Assembly (NCBI RefSeq): GCF_003416895.1
Contig: NZ_QVIO01000003.1
Coordinates: forward strand, 620,001-684,000
DNA length: 64,000 nucleotides
Source of the DNA: Duganella sp. BJB476
GTDB lineage: Bacteria > Pseudomonadota > Gammaproteobacteria > Burkholderiales > Burkholderiaceae_D
Direction of reading: 5' to 3'
This document shows positions 17,597-28,501 of this stretch, piece after piece (the stretch's first letter is position 1; the number at the start of each line of letters is the position of its first letter). The notes under the pieces are model-generated. The model did not search any database. It saw only the letters and a list, made by a program, of their open reading frames with translations, and was not told the DNA's origin. Position numbers and translations under genes: made by a program.

Positions 17597-20500
17597 TGTA
17601 GCGCGCCGTCGTCCTGCATCGCGGCGACGGCGCTGTTCAGAATCTCAAGCGCCTGTTCCATGTCGAAATCGCCGACCGCCTGTTCCAGCTTGCGGTAGTG
17701 CTGGGGGAAGGCGGCGGCCAGCAGCGCGCCATGTTCCACCAGCAGCCGTTCGGAGCGGGCGTCATCGTCCGCCAGCAACGCGCCCAGTTCGCGCACCACG
17801 GCGTCGCGCTGTTCGGGATCGACTTCCACCTTCTCCAGTTCCGCTTCCGCCGGCAGGCCTGCAACAATCTCCGCCACCTGCCCTGCCAGCACGGATTCAA
17901 GCTGCGCCAGCTGCGGCGCCAGGCGCGCCGACAGCGCGGCGGCGCCGGCCTCCCCCACCGCCGCAGGCGACAGCGCATGTTCGGCTTCGCCAGCCAGCAC
18001 CTGCAAGGCGCTGGCACCGATATTCCCGGCCAGTCCCTTGAGCGTGTGCGCGCCGCGCTCGGCACCGGCGCGGTCGCCGGCCGCGATCAATGCCGATATC
18101 TGCTGTACCGCGCCAGCCTGGTTGGCCACGAAGCCGCGCAGCATGGCCAGGTAGCGCGGCCGCTTGCCCAGCACGCGGCGCAGGCCGGCCACCATGTCCA
18201 GGCCCGCAATCTCGTGCGCGAAGTCGTCTTCCTGCGCCGCTTGTAGCTCGGAACCCAGTTCGAATCCTGGCTCACCGCGCTGATCACCGCCGGCAGCATC
18301 GTGCGCCGGCAACGCATGGCGCGGCGGTATCCAGCGCAACAGCGCGCGCCACAGGTCGTCCGGTTCGATCGGCTTGATCACAAAGTCCACCATGCCCGCC
18401 TGCGTGCACAGGTCGCGGTCGGCCTGCATGGCGTTGGCCGTCATCGCCACCACCGGCAAGCCGTCCAGCTGCGGCAAGGCGCGCAATGCGCGGGTAGCTT
18501 CCACGCCGTCCATCTCCGGCATCTGCATGTCCATCAGAACGATGTCGTACTGGTCACGCTGCGCCATCGCTACCGCCTCGACGCCGTTGTTGGCGATGTC
18601 CACCACCAGGCCCGCATCGGCCAGCAGCTCCGACGCCACCTGCTGGTTCAGCTCATTGTCCTCGGCCAGCAGCACGCGCGCGCCGCGCAGGGTGGCCAGC
18701 GCCGCCAATGTGCTGACCGGCGCCGGACGCGCCAGCGCGCTGTCGTCCACTTCGCCGCCTAGCAGGCGGATCAGGGTATTGAGCAGCACCGACGCGTTGA
18801 CCGGCTTGATCAGCACATCCTCGATGCCGGCGCCTTGCGCCTGCTGCTGCACTTCCTCGCGTCCGTAGGCCGTGACCATCATCAGGCGCGGCGTCTCCTG
18901 CAAGCCCAGCGCCCTGATGGCGGCGGCGGTCTCGATGCCGCTCATGCCCGGCATCTGCCAGTCCAGCAGCACCACGGCCAGCGGCTCGCCGGCTGCGGCG
19001 GCATCGCGCACGATGGTCACCGCCTCGGCGCCGGACGCCGCCACCTGCACATTGAAGCGCATGCCGCGCAGCAGCTCGGCGATCACGCTGCGGGCGCTGT
19101 CGTTGTCGTCCACCACCAGCAGGCGGCTGCCGCGCAGGTCCGGCGACGGCAGCAGCGAGGCCCGTTCGTTCTGGCCAATATCCAGGTGGGCGGTGAACCA
19201 GAACGTCGATCCGTGGCCCAATTCGCTCTCGACACCGACCTCGCCGCCCATCAGCTGCGCCAGTTTCTTCGAGATCGCCAGACCCAGGCCGGTGCCGCCG
19301 TACTTGCGGGTGGTGGAGGCGTCGGCCTGCTGGAAGCTCTGGAACAACTGACGCATCTGTTCTTCGCTCAAGCCGATGCCGGTGTCGCGCACGGCGAAGT
19401 GCAGCAGCACGCGATGCTCGTCGTGGCTGCGCACGCGCACCGTCACCGCCACCTCGCCGCGCTCGGTGAACTTGACTGCGTTGTTGGCGTAGTTGATCAG
19501 GATCTGGCCCAGCCGCAGCGCATCGCCCACCAGCGCGGTCGGCACGTCGGGGGCGACGTCGAATACCAGCTCCAGTCCCTTGGCGTTGACCTTGTCGCCG
19601 ATCAGCGTGGCCAGGTTCTCCAGCAGCTGATCGAGTTCGAACGGCTGGTTCTCCACTTGCAGCTTGTCGGCTTCGATCTTGGAGAAGTCCAGGATGTCGT
19701 TGATGATGCCCAGCAGGTGCTGGCCGGCGCGCTGGATCTTCTGCACGTAATCGTGCTGGCGCGGCGTCAGGCCGGTCTTCAGCGCCAGGTGGCTCATGCC
19801 GATGATGGCGTTCATCGGCGTGCGGATCTCGTGGCTCATATTCGCCAGGAATAGCGACTTGCTGCGCGTCGCGTCTTCCGCCGTCTGCTTGGCGGCGCTC
19901 AGCGTCTGCGCCGCCGTGTGCTCGGCCGTCACGTCGGCCAGGTAGCCGTTCCACACTTCCTCGTCCGCCTGCTGGTGCACGCAGGTGCAGTGGATGTCGA
20001 CCCAGCGCGCCGCCACCATGCCCTGCGCGCCGAACTCCATGCGGCGGTGGATGGACCAGTGCTGGCGCGCGCTGTCGGCGATCTGCGCCAGCAGGCCCGC
20101 GCGGCCGTCGGGATCGAGCAGCGCGAACAGCATGGCGCCGTCTTCCAGCACATCGCTGGCCTGCAGGCCGGTGATGGCGGTGATGGCGGGACTCATGAAG
20201 CGGAAACGCGGCTGGCCCGCCGCATCCATCTGGAACTGGTACACCGCCACCGGCAGGTTGTTGGTGATCTCGCGCATGCGGCGCTCGTTCTCGAAGCGCA
20301 GGCGGCGCGCGCTTTCGGCGGCGCGGGTGCGGCCCGTCACCACCATGCCGCCCAGCCAGACGGCGCCGATGCAGGCCGCGGCCAGCATCATCTGGTTCCA
20401 CAGCGGCAGCCACTCGCCCTTGTCCTGCATGATTACCACGCGCCAGGCGCCGCCGTCGTCAGGCCAGTTCAAATCGGTGCCGGCCAGCGCGTAGGTCAGC

Positions 20501-21384
20501 CCCTGGATGCTGGCCTGCTTGCCGACGGGTTCAAACGACAGTTGCAGCGGACCGGTGCCGGTGAACAGTTCGCCGAACTGCTTTTCCTTTTCCAATTGGG
20601 CCAGGCGCGCCGGCGCGATCTTCCGCGACTGCGTGAACAGCCATTCATTGCGGTTGGTGGCGAACACCACGCCGTCCGGCGACAGCAGCAGCACCGGGTC
20701 CTTGCTGCGCGCGAGGATGCGGTCGATTTCGGCAGCCGGCATCTTGATGGTGTAGACACCGGCGATCGGCGTGTCGCGCGAATTGCCGCTGTAGACCGGC
20801 GCGGCGAAATACAGTCCGCGTTCATGCGAATTGCTGCCGATGGCGGCATAGACATTGGCCTCGCCGGCCAGCGCCCGCCGTACGTAAGGGCGATAGCGCA
20901 GGTTGCGGCCGACGCCGATGGCCTTGCCCTCTTTGTTCAGGTAAGCGACGGTGGTGCCTTCGCCGTTCAGCACGAACACGGTGTCGGCGCTGTACTGATC
21001 GAGGACGGCGGCGAAGTCCACATGCAGGCGATAGGCATCGGCGACCAGTTCACCGGACAGCAGCAGCTTGACGCTGTCCTCCACTAGTCCCATCAGGATC
21101 GCGCCGCCCATCACTCGGCCGTCGGTGGAATCGATCTGAATCTGGCGCGCGATGTCGTCCGCAGTGGCTTTCAAGTCGCGGCTATGCTGCTGGAACACCA
21201 GCTGGCGCTGGATCAGCACCGCGCCGCCGGCCAGCAGCAGCGCCAGGGTGGCCCAGCGCATGGTCTGGCGGCCCGGCAGGCCGCGCTGGCGCAGCTGCCC
21301 CCATGCCGCACGCCAGGTGCGCAGGGGCGGCTTGGGCGACAGCGGCGCCGGTGGCAGGGGTACTCCGTCTGAAGATCCGTTCAT
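17590..21384 (-). CDS. dCache-PAS hybrid histidine kinase with two REC and an HPt domain
   Basis: The ATG at 21384 follows AAGGCGAC and gives 1264 residues; a TTG start 102 bp upstream would intrude on the divergent gene's promoter. Order: TM1 (about 43-60), periplasmic dCache-like sensor (65-330), TM2 (332-350), PAS (about 370-490), HisKA with phospho-His at about 518 ([14 protein letters not shown]), HATPase ([22 protein letters not shown]), REC1 ([13 protein letters not shown]), REC2 ([14 protein letters not shown]) and C-terminal HPt ([14 protein letters not shown]). It senses an extracellular ligand and relays phosphate internally. Divergent from the propeller/GGDEF gene, with which it shares a 120-bp upstream region. 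Confidence 0.92.
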   Translation of the reverse strand: MNGSSDGVPLPPAPLSPKPPLRTWRAAWGQLRQRGLPGRQTMRWATLALLLAGGAVLIQRQLVFQQHSRDLKATADDIARQIQIDSTDGRVMGGAILMGLVEDSVKLLLSGELVADAYRLHVDFAAVLDQYSADTVFVLNGEGTTVAYLNKEGKAIGVGRNLRYRPYVRRALAGEANVYAAIGSNSHERGLYFAAPVYSGNSRDTPIAGVYTIKMPAAEIDRILARSKDPVLLLSPDGVVFATNRNEWLFTQSRKIAPARLAQLEKEKQFGELFTGTGPLQLSFEPVGKQASIQGLTYALAGTDLNWPDDGGAWRVVIMQDKGEWLPLWNQMMLAAACIGAVWLGGMVVTGRTRAAESARRLRFENERRMREITNNLPVAVYQFQMDAAGQPRFRFMSPAITAITGLQASDVLEDGAMLFALLDPDGRAGLLAQIADSARQHWSIHRRMEFGAQGMVAARWVDIHCTCVHQQADEEVWNGYLADVTAEHTAAQTLSAAKQTAEDATRSKSLFLANMSHEIRTPMNAIIGMSHLALKTGLTPRQHDYVQKIQRAGQHLLGIINDILDFSKIEADKLQVENQPFELDQLLENLATLIGDKVNAKGLELVFDVAPDVPTALVGDALRLGQILINYANNAVKFTERGEVAVTVRVRSHDEHRVLLHFAVRDTGIGLSEEQMRQLFQSFQQADASTTRKYGGTGLGLAISKKLAQLMGGEVGVESELGHGSTFWFTAHLDIGQNERASLLPSPDLRGSRLLVVDDNDSARSVIAELLRGMRFNVQVAASGAEAVTIVRDAAAAGEPLAVVLLDWQMPGMSGIETAAAIRALGLQETPRLMMVTAYGREEVQQQAQGAGIEDVLIKPVNASVLLNTLIRLLGGEVDDSALARPAPVSTLAALATLRGARVLLAEDNELNQQVASELLADAGLVVDIANNGVEAVAMAQRDQYDIVLMDMQMPEMDGVEATRALRALPQLDGLPVVAMTANAMQADRDLCTQAGMVDFVIKPIEPDDLWRALLRWIPPRHALPAHDAAGGDQRGEPGFELGSELQAAQEDDFAHEIAGLDMVAGLRRVLGKRPRYLAMLRGFVANQAGAVQQISALIAAGDRAGAERGAHTLKGLAGNIGASALQVLAGEAEHALSPAAVGEAGAAALSARLAPQLAQLESVLAGQVAEIVAGLPAEAELEKVEVDPEQRDAVVRELGALLADDDARSERLLVEHGALLAAAFPQHYRKLEQAVGDFDMEQALEILNSAVAAMQDDGALHQ

Positions 21385-21503
21385 GTCGCCTTGCGATGCA
21401 TAAGGATTTGTCAATGGATTATAGCGGAAAAGTGTTTCTCCAACGCTTCCCCGGCGGCCGATTATGTGCTTTACTTGGCTAGCCAAAATACCAAGGTCCC
21501 CGA

Positions 21504-24500
21504 ATGCCGCGCATGCCCTTACGCCCCGTCCTACGCCTGCTGCTGTGCGGCGCGCTGGCCTGCCTGCACGCCGCGCCCTTGCAGGCGGCGCCGCGCCCGC
21601 TGGCCTTCACCGCCGTCGATTCGCTGGGCGCCGACAGCCGCGCCATCCTCACCATCCTGCAGGACCGCCAGGGCTTCGTCTGGATCGGCACTATCGAGGG
21701 CGGCTTGTTCCGCCACGACGGCCATAAGCAGGTGCGCTACATGAACGACCCGTCCGACCCGCATAGCCTGCCGGGCGGCCGCGTCACCGCGCTGTACGAA
21801 GACGAAACCGGCAAGCTGTGGATCGGCACCGACGAAGGCCTGGCGCGCTTCGACCCGGTGGCCAACAACTTCACCCGCTACGTGCCCACCGGAGGCCCGA
21901 ACAACGCGCGCATCGTGCGCCGCATCGTCGCCGACAACAAGGGCGGCATGTGGGTGGCGACATGGGGCGGCCTGCAGCACTTCGACCCGCGCAAGGGCAG
22001 CTTCGTCATGTACCGCCACGACGACGCCAAGCCGGACAGCCTGCTCTACAACGACATCAACGCGGTCGCCGTCGACCACCTGGGCGGCGTGTGGGCCGCC
22101 ACCTGGCCCGGCGGCCTGGATTACCTGGCGCTAGGCACCGGCGGCTTCCAGCACTTCCGCGTCGACGACCCGGAGCATCCCAACCCCAAGGCCAACGACG
22201 TGCGCGCGCTGTACTTCGACAGCGCCGCCACGCTGTGGATAGGTTCGGCCGACGGCTTGGTGACATGGAAGACCGGCCAGCCCTGGGACAAGCGCGAAGC
22301 GCTGTCCGTGCAGGCCAAGCGCGTGACCGACATCGACGAAGACCGCGCCGGCGACCTGTGGATCAGCACCCGCACCAGCGGCTTGCTGCGCTGGGACCGC
22401 GAGCTACGCCAGTTCCAGAGCTACCGCCACCGCGCCGAGGACGCGCATAGTCTCAACAGCGACGCCATCAACACCACCATGCGCGACCGCAGCGGCACCC
22501 TGTGGGTAGGCTCGCTGACCGATGGCGTCAGCCGCGCCAACCTTGGCTATCACGGCTTTGAGCGCTTCGTCCCGCGCGACATCGATCCCGACTTCGTCAA
22601 GTCCAGCAATTTCGTGCGCAGCGTCGGCGCCGCCGCCAACAACCAGCTGTGGCTTGCGCTGGATGACGGCCTGGCGCTGTTCGACCCGGCCAGGCGCGAG
22701 ATGGTGCGCACCTGGAGCGCCACGCCCAAGCGGCCGGGCGCACTGAGTTCCAACGTCATCTACAGCACCTACCAGGCGCCGGACGGAGTACTGTGGATCG
22801 GCACCTCGGAAGGCCTGAACCGGCTGGACACTCACGATGCGCCATTCAAGGTGATCCACTTCGGCAGCAAGACCACGGACTTCATCAACGCCATCGCGCC
22901 GGGACGCGGCGGCGTGCTGTGGCTGGGCACCGGCACCGCCATGCTGCGCTACGATCCGGCCAGCGGCGCGGTAGAAAGCTACGCCCACGACGACAAGAAC
23001 CCGGACAGCCGCGGCGTCAACGGCGCCACCACGGTGGTGGAAGACAACGCCGGCCGCGTATGGAGCGGCGAGTTCTATCGCGGCGGCGGGCTCGATATGC
23101 TCGATCCGGCCACGGGGAAATTCCGCCACTTCCGGCTCGATCCGAAAAATCCCGCAAGCCTGAGCAGCGACCGTGTCAGCAGCCTGCACCTGGATGCGGA
23201 CGGCAGCATGTGGGTCGGCACGTCCAAGGGTTTGAACCATGTGGTGGCCGGCAAGGACGGCGCGTTCACCATCACCCGCATCCAGGAAAAAGGCGAACTG
23301 GGTACGCGCCTGATCGAAGCGATACGCTCGGATAAAAACGGCATGATCTGGGTGACCACGGCGGCGGGCCTGAGCAAGATCGATCCGGTCTCCGGCACCG
23401 TTACCGAATACTCGGTGGAGGACGGCCTGACAGAAGGCTTCTACATGGACTCCGCCGCCAACAGCGGCAACGGTTTCCTGTACTTCGGCAGCAGCAGCGG
23501 CGTCACCGCAGTCAACCCGGCCATCCACAGCAGCGCCTCGCGCCCGCCGCAGCTGGCGATCACCGACATCCGCGTGCTGAATCGTTCGCTGGGCGGCAAG
23601 AACCCGCCGGAGGACGTGGTGCTGGAAGGCAGCCTGACGCAGCCCCGTTCACTGAGCCTGCCGTGGATCGCCAACACCATCTCGATCGAATTCGCCGCGC
23701 TGCATTTCGCCGAACCGCGCAGGAACGCTTATTCCTACTGGCTGGAAGGCTTCGACAAGCAACCGGTGCAAGCCGATGCCGGACATCCCGTGGCGACCTA
23801 CACCAATCTGGCGCCCGGCAAATACCATTTCCATCTGCAGGGCAGCAACAACAAGGGCGTGTCCAGCCGCGACGAGATCATCCTGCCGATCACGATCACG
23901 CCGCCGGTGTGGGAAACGTGGTGGGCGCGCAGCGCCGTGGCGGCGCTGGTGGTAGCGCTACTGGTACTGCTGTTCCGCTGGATGGTGCGGCGCCTGAGCG
24001 TGCGGGCGCGCGAACTTGAGGCACTGCTACTGGAACGCACCGAGACGCTGCGGATTACGCAGCACAAGCTGGCCAACCTGTCGGCCACCGACAGCCTGAC
24101 CGGCATCGCCAACCGCCGCTGCTTCGATGACCAACTGGCGCGCGAATGGCGCCGCGCGGCGCGCGAAAAGAAGCTGATGGCGATCGGGCTGGTGGAGATC
24201 GACCAGCTGGGCGCCTACCGCGACCATTACGGCCAACAGGCCGCCGACGACGTTTTGCGACGCGCGGCCAATGCGCTGAACGGCGCGGTGCAGCGGGCCG
24301 GCGACCTGGTGGCGCGATACGGCGCCGATCAATTCGCCTTCCTGGCGCCCGGCACCAGCGGCGAAGAAGCGATGCTGATCGCGCGCCGCATGGAAGCGGC
24401 CATCAACGCATTGAACCTGCCGAACGTGAAAGCACCGTCGGGCAGCATCAACGCCAGCATCGGCGCGGCCTCGCTGCCGGCGACGCAGGACGACAACGCG

Positions 24501-24605
24501 GAGGACCTGGTGTTGGCGGCCGACCAGGCGCTGTACCGCGCCCGCTCCGAAGGCGGCAAGCGCAGCGTGCTGGCGCCGCTGGACAACGCGGCCCAGCTGG
24601 TCTGA
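21504..24605 (+). CDS. Two-component regulator propeller / Y_Y_Y / GGDEF signalling protein
   Basis: The 1033-residue protein has a signal peptide ([19 protein letters not shown]) and about a dozen propeller repeats (for example [45 protein letters not shown]) to about residue 690. A Y_Y_Y domain follows ([13 protein letters not shown]), then one TM ([15 protein letters not shown]) and a C-terminal GGDEF domain ([20 protein letters not shown]). The catalytic signature at residues 940-944 reads GADQF rather than GGDEF/GGEEF, and the usual D.FK.IND stretch is [11 protein letters not shown]. Diguanylate cyclase activity is therefore doubtful. It probably senses a periplasmic ligand. Confidence 0.88.
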   Translation: MPRMPLRPVLRLLLCGALACLHAAPLQAAPRPLAFTAVDSLGADSRAILTILQDRQGFVWIGTIEGGLFRHDGHKQVRYMNDPSDPHSLPGGRVTALYEDETGKLWIGTDEGLARFDPVANNFTRYVPTGGPNNARIVRRIVADNKGGMWVATWGGLQHFDPRKGSFVMYRHDDAKPDSLLYNDINAVAVDHLGGVWAATWPGGLDYLALGTGGFQHFRVDDPEHPNPKANDVRALYFDSAATLWIGSADGLVTWKTGQPWDKREALSVQAKRVTDIDEDRAGDLWISTRTSGLLRWDRELRQFQSYRHRAEDAHSLNSDAINTTMRDRSGTLWVGSLTDGVSRANLGYHGFERFVPRDIDPDFVKSSNFVRSVGAAANNQLWLALDDGLALFDPARREMVRTWSATPKRPGALSSNVIYSTYQAPDGVLWIGTSEGLNRLDTHDAPFKVIHFGSKTTDFINAIAPGRGGVLWLGTGTAMLRYDPASGAVESYAHDDKNPDSRGVNGATTVVEDNAGRVWSGEFYRGGGLDMLDPATGKFRHFRLDPKNPASLSSDRVSSLHLDADGSMWVGTSKGLNHVVAGKDGAFTITRIQEKGELGTRLIEAIRSDKNGMIWVTTAAGLSKIDPVSGTVTEYSVEDGLTEGFYMDSAANSGNGFLYFGSSSGVTAVNPAIHSSASRPPQLAITDIRVLNRSLGGKNPPEDVVLEGSLTQPRSLSLPWIANTISIEFAALHFAEPRRNAYSYWLEGFDKQPVQADAGHPVATYTNLAPGKYHFHLQGSNNKGVSSRDEIILPITITPPVWETWWARSAVAALVVALLVLLFRWMVRRLSVRARELEALLLERTETLRITQHKLANLSATDSLTGIANRRCFDDQLAREWRRAAREKKLMAIGLVEIDQLGAYRDHYGQQAADDVLRRAANALNGAVQRAGDLVARYGADQFAFLAPGTSGEEAMLIARRMEAAINALNLPNVKAPSGSINASIGAASLPATQDDNAEDLVLAADQALYRARSEGGKRSVLAPLDNAAQLV

Positions 24606-24688
24606 CCAACTTGGTCTTGTGCGCCTAAAGTCCACGAGTGGTGAAATGTTGTTATTATTGACACCCTTTCCCCAACAAATCCCGAACC

Positions 24689-26704
24689 ATGCGCTTTCAA
24701 CTCACCTCCAGCCTGCCCGTCCTTCCCTTTTCCTTGTTGCTCGCTGCCACCGGCATCGGCAATCATGCTTACGCCGAAACGGCGACGGTCTATTTCTCGG
24801 CTAGCTCCACCAGCATCGAGCAAGGCCACAGCGTCAATCTGGCCTGGGACGCGAGCAACGCGACGGCCTGTTCGGCGTCTTGGTCCGGTCCAATTCCCTT
24901 GTCGGGAAGCTATGCCACACCACCGCTGCAGGCCGGCACGAACTACACCATCAATTGCACCAGCGGCGAGCAAACCATAACGCGCAATGTCGCGGTCGAC
25001 GTGACGCCAGCCTGCGAGAACTGCTTCAAGAAACGCTGGATCTATTACTACGGCGGCCTGGGCTACAAGCGCGGCAACGACAACGCCTCCTACAAAAAAC
25101 TCGTCGAGCTGATCGGCCGGGCCAAACAGGCGGGCTACAACGGCATCATGCTAAACGTCGGCAGCGACGATTCCTACACATCCTTGCTTAAACCGGGAGA
25201 GGCACCGGAATTCCAGGCGAATTTCGACGAGATCAAAAAGCTGGCCAGCGACAACGGCATCGAACTGATACCGGTCGGCGGCAGCCCCGACGTCGCGGCG
25301 AAAATCGACCCCACGCTGGCCGAGGCCCTACCTGTCAGCAATACACCTTTCGTGGTGAACGGCAGCAAGGCGACGCCGGTGGGTGGCACGATCGTGAGCA
25401 ACGGCGGCTTCGACAAGGGCACCGAGGGCTGGTACTTGTTCGACACCAGCGTCCACTACGACACCAGCGAGCAAAACGGCGCTGTCAAGCTGGACCAGAC
25501 CGATCCGAATGGCCGGGCGCGCCTGTATCGGCCTTTCACCGACCTCAAAGCGCACACCGCCTACCGCATGTCCTTCTCGGTGAAGACCCAAAACTACGAC
25601 GCCCCGCTGCGCATACAAATCTACCCGCCGGCAGCGGACGACGTCAACACCGAAATACCGCTCTACCTGAGCCGCAACTACCTCGGCTGGGGCAGTACAA
25701 ACGGCAAGTGGAACGATAAGGCCAACGCCATCGCCACGACCCAGGACTGGACACGCTACAACATCGACTTCAACACCCGAGAATACAAAGGCTTCCGTCT
25801 CTACATCGGCGCCTGGGGCAACGGCACCACCAAGACCGGCTTCGCCTTGATCGACGATATCGACATCCGCGAGATCGGCCTGGCCCACGCCGTGCGCCGG
25901 CCATCGCTGCCGGTGGTGGTCAGCGCCGACGCCGACGACGGGCGCACCGTCTACACCGAAGGCAAGGATTACCAAGTCGGCGTCGAGTCGCTGCTCATTC
26001 CGGCCGGTAGCGCCATCCAAGACAAGCAGCGTTTGCGCGTGTCGAGCTACCAGGAGGCGACGAACATGATGCCGGTCTGGAACCCGCCGGGCAACTCCTG
26101 CTCCAGCAAATACTACGACGTCCAAAAAGCCGCCTACCAGAACATCAAGCAACTGTTCACATCGTCTAAATTCTTCATCAACTACGACGAATGGCGCATC
26201 ATGAACTGGGACCCTTCCTGCGGCAATCTGACGGCGGGCGAGTACCTGGCCAACACCACCAGAACCATGCAAAACATGCTGTCGGGCGAGAACCAGAACA
26301 TCGACATGTATGTTTGGAACGACATGTTCGATCCCAACGCGAACGCGGTCGACCATTATCTGGCGGTCAACGGCTCGCTGCTGGACGGCTGGAAGGGATT
26401 GCAGAGCAACACGACCATCATGAATTGGATTCAAAACCGGACGGACAAGAACCTGCAAGTCCCCTCGCTGAAATTCTTCAGCGATAGAAAGTTCCACCAG
26501 ATGATCGCGCTCTACTACGACGACAACAGCAACCTGGACCGTACCAAGCAATGGCTCGACAGCCTCGATGCCGCTGAGAAGGACGGTGTGACCGGCGTCG
26601 ACGGCTTTATGTACACGACCTGGCAAAACAACAGCAACTACGGCGACCTCGAAAACGTGTCGAACTTGATCAAGACGAAGTATTCAAAGCGCTGGCCGAA
26701 GTAG
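24689..26704 (+). CDS. Secreted protein with Ig-like, TIM-barrel-like and inserted beta-sandwich regions
   Basis: The 671-residue protein starts with a signal peptide (LPFSLLLAATGIGNHAYA). Residues 33-110 look Ig-like (SIEQGHSVNLAWDASNATAC). From KRWIYYYGGLGYKRGND the sequence resembles a glycoside-hydrolase TIM barrel (GYNGIMLNVGSDD, FDEIKKLASDNGIELIPVGG). This is interrupted at about residues 230-395 by a carbohydrate-binding-like beta sandwich (IVSNGGFDKGTEGWYLFDTS, FALIDDIDIRE), then resumes (FFINYDEWRIMNWDP, MYVWNDMFDPNAN). Candidate acidic residues are in NYDEWR and VWNDMFD. No named family could be assigned with confidence; an extracellular sugar-active enzyme is inferred. Confidence 0.6.
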   Translation: MRFQLTSSLPVLPFSLLLAATGIGNHAYAETATVYFSASSTSIEQGHSVNLAWDASNATACSASWSGPIPLSGSYATPPLQAGTNYTINCTSGEQTITRNVAVDVTPACENCFKKRWIYYYGGLGYKRGNDNASYKKLVELIGRAKQAGYNGIMLNVGSDDSYTSLLKPGEAPEFQANFDEIKKLASDNGIELIPVGGSPDVAAKIDPTLAEALPVSNTPFVVNGSKATPVGGTIVSNGGFDKGTEGWYLFDTSVHYDTSEQNGAVKLDQTDPNGRARLYRPFTDLKAHTAYRMSFSVKTQNYDAPLRIQIYPPAADDVNTEIPLYLSRNYLGWGSTNGKWNDKANAIATTQDWTRYNIDFNTREYKGFRLYIGAWGNGTTKTGFALIDDIDIREIGLAHAVRRPSLPVVVSADADDGRTVYTEGKDYQVGVESLLIPAGSAIQDKQRLRVSSYQEATNMMPVWNPPGNSCSSKYYDVQKAAYQNIKQLFTSSKFFINYDEWRIMNWDPSCGNLTAGEYLANTTRTMQNMLSGENQNIDMYVWNDMFDPNANAVDHYLAVNGSLLDGWKGLQSNTTIMNWIQNRTDKNLQVPSLKFFSDRKFHQMIALYYDDNSNLDRTKQWLDSLDAAEKDGVTGVDGFMYTTWQNNSNYGDLENVSNLIKTKYSKRWPK

Positions 26705-26782
26705 GCCGGGCTAGCCCGAATATTTCATCGTGAACGACGGCGGCATGCTGCTGTTACGACAGATCGGCAGGGGAATTGCGGG

Positions 26783-27268
26783 CTAGGACAGCTGCAACTC
26801 CCAGTAGCCGACATCGATCCAGCGATCAAACTTGCGGCCGACCTGCTTGAAGTGGGCGACCTTCTCGAAACCCAGGCTTTCGTGCAGTGCCACGCTGGCT
26901 TCGTTGGGTTGGGCGATGCCGCCTATCGCCATGTGGATTTCTCGCCCGCGCAGTTCTTCCAATAGTGCCTTGTACAACGCCGAGCCGATGCCCTTGCCGC
27001 CCTGCCCGAACGCCACGTAGACGCTGGTCTCGGCGGCAAAGCGGTAGGCGCTGCGGGCGCGCCACTTGGTCGCGTAGGCATAGCCGAGCACTTCGCCGTC
27101 CTGTTCATACACCAGCCATGGCAGCCCGGCAGTGACGTCGCGGATGCGGCCAGCCATGTCCTCCGGCGTGACCGCATGCTCCTCGAAGCTGATGGTGGTG
27201 GTGGCGATGTAGTGGTTGTAGATAGCGACGATGGCTGCGGCGTCGTCTGGCGTAGCGGGTCTGATCAT
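26783..27268 (-). CDS. GNAT acetyltransferase (phosphinothricin/methionine sulfoximine type)
   Basis: The start at 27268 gives MIRPATPDDAAAIVAIYNHY, the canonical N-terminus of PAT/MddA-like GNAT enzymes; the frame is open further upstream but lies over another gene. The 161-residue protein contains TTTISFEE, AETSVYVAFGQGGKGIGSAL (acetyl-CoA pyrophosphate loop Q/RxxGxG/A) and NEASVALHESLGFEKVAHF. Family members acetylate phosphinothricin, methionine sulfoximine or amino-acid-like amines. The gene starts 5 bp after the end of the GFA-family gene, so the two are likely co-transcribed. Confidence 0.88.
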   Translation of the reverse strand: MIRPATPDDAAAIVAIYNHYIATTTISFEEHAVTPEDMAGRIRDVTAGLPWLVYEQDGEVLGYAYATKWRARSAYRFAAETSVYVAFGQGGKGIGSALYKALLEELRGREIHMAIGGIAQPNEASVALHESLGFEKVAHFKQVGRKFDRWIDVGYWELQLS

Positions 27269-27273
27269 CGGAT

Positions 27274-27675
27274 TCAAAGATAGCGGGTTTCGGTGGGTGG
27301 CGAGATCCAGTTGTCGGCGCGGCCATCGACGTAGGTAATCGGCGTGCCGGCCAGGTCCTCGTCGCTGACGCCATCTAGGCTGGCGACATTGACGCCGTAG
27401 AATACACCGTAGCGCGGCGAGTTGCCGATGCCGTAGGGACGCACGCCGCAATGCTTGCAGAAGTAGTGATGCTCGTTCTTCGCGCCGAACTGGTAGACGT
27501 TCATCTCGGCCTCGCCGGCCAGCAGGCGGAAGGCTTCCGGCTTGGCCATCACGGCCCAGCAGCGTATCTTCAAGCAGAACGAGCAATTGCAGCGCAGGCT
27601 GCCCTGGCTCAAATCGAGGTCCGCCTCAAAGCGCACCGCGCCGCAATGGCAGCTGCCGTTGTAAGTCCTCATCAT
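27274..27675 (-). CDS. GFA-family (CENP-V/GFA) zinc protein
   Basis: The 133-residue protein carries the zinc-binding Cys pattern of the GFA family: SCHCGAVRFEADL, LRCNCSFCLKIRCW and FCKHCGVRPYG. The family was named after glutathione-dependent formaldehyde-activating enzyme, but most members, including this type, have no proven reaction. The adjacent second ATG (27672) is an equal alternative start. It precedes the GNAT gene in an apparent two-gene operon. Confidence 0.87.
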   Translation of the reverse strand: MMRTYNGSCHCGAVRFEADLDLSQGSLRCNCSFCLKIRCWAVMAKPEAFRLLAGEAEMNVYQFGAKNEHHYFCKHCGVRPYGIGNSPRYGVFYGVNVASLDGVSDEDLAGTPITYVDGRADNWISPPTETRYL

Positions 27676-27719
27676 CTGGCGTATTCTCCTTATGACAAGT
27701 ATAAACGAACGGCGCAGTT

Positions 27720-28454
27720 TCAGTTCCGGGCAAGCAGAATGTCGTCGATGACGGGGATAATGGCAAGCGACAGCAAGGCCACGGCCAGCGGCACCGTGGA
27801 GATGTAGCCCAGGTATTTGAAGCCGAACGCGCCGGCCAATCCACCCAGCAGGAACATCGCCAGCAGGGAACCCAGTAACAGCAACTTGCCGCGGTCGGCC
27901 GCGACCCGGTCCGATGCGGTGCCGGCGTTCCAGTAAAACAGTTTACCCAGTTCGATGCCGATGTCGGTCACCAGCCCGGTGACGTGGGTGGTGCGGATTT
28001 CTGCCCGCGAGACCTTGGTGATAATGGCGTTTTGAAGTCCCATCACAAAGCACAGCAAGGCGACGATGGCGGAGACCTGGCCGGAAGCTCCCAGGCTGGC
28101 GCCCATCAGGCCAAAGCACAACAGCAGCGCTGCCTCCACGATCAGCGGCAGCGCATACTGGCTTTGCGCGCCGCGCCGCCGGCCCCAGTTGATCAGGATC
28201 GCGGAAGTGGCAGCGCCCAGCAAGAAAGCCAGCAACGCCGCCAGGCCTGCAGCCACCACCCGCATCTCGCCCATCGCGGCGCTATCCGCCAGCGACGAGA
28301 CGATGCCTGTCATGTGCGATGTGTACTGCCCCACTGCGAAAAAACCGCCGGCATTGACCGCGCCAGCCACGAAGGCAAGCGAACGGCCAAGGCGGCGGTT
28401 GCTGATGTTGGTGCGTTGCGGGCTGGTGAGGGCCCGCAGGTAGTGCATAGGCAT
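27720..28454 (-). CDS. DUF1275 (YoaK-type) membrane protein
   Basis: The start at 28454 is chosen because an AGGGAGG ribosome site lies 6 bp upstream. The 244-residue protein has about six TM segments and DUF1275 signatures: LAFVAGAVNAGGFFAVGQYT, SHMTGIVSSLADSA, and LCFVMGLQNAIITKVS followed by RTTHVTGLVTDIGIELG. The family is widespread, predicted as an inner membrane transporter or permease, without an established substrate. It is a stand-alone gene. Confidence 0.85.
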   Translation of the reverse strand: MPMHYLRALTSPQRTNISNRRLGRSLAFVAGAVNAGGFFAVGQYTSHMTGIVSSLADSAAMGEMRVVAAGLAALLAFLLGAATSAILINWGRRRGAQSQYALPLIVEAALLLCFGLMGASLGASGQVSAIVALLCFVMGLQNAIITKVSRAEIRTTHVTGLVTDIGIELGKLFYWNAGTASDRVAADRGKLLLLGSLLAMFLLGGLAGAFGFKYLGYISTVPLAVALLSLAIIPVIDDILLARN

Positions 28455-28501
28455 GGTTGGCCTCCCTGTTACTGTCGGCCAGACCATTGTATGCCATCAG
28501 A

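Noticed and set aside
26705-26716. CGGGCTAGCCCG hairpin after the secreted barrel-like gene as a terminator
   Set aside because: Short stem without a proper T run; not distinctive enough to annotate.
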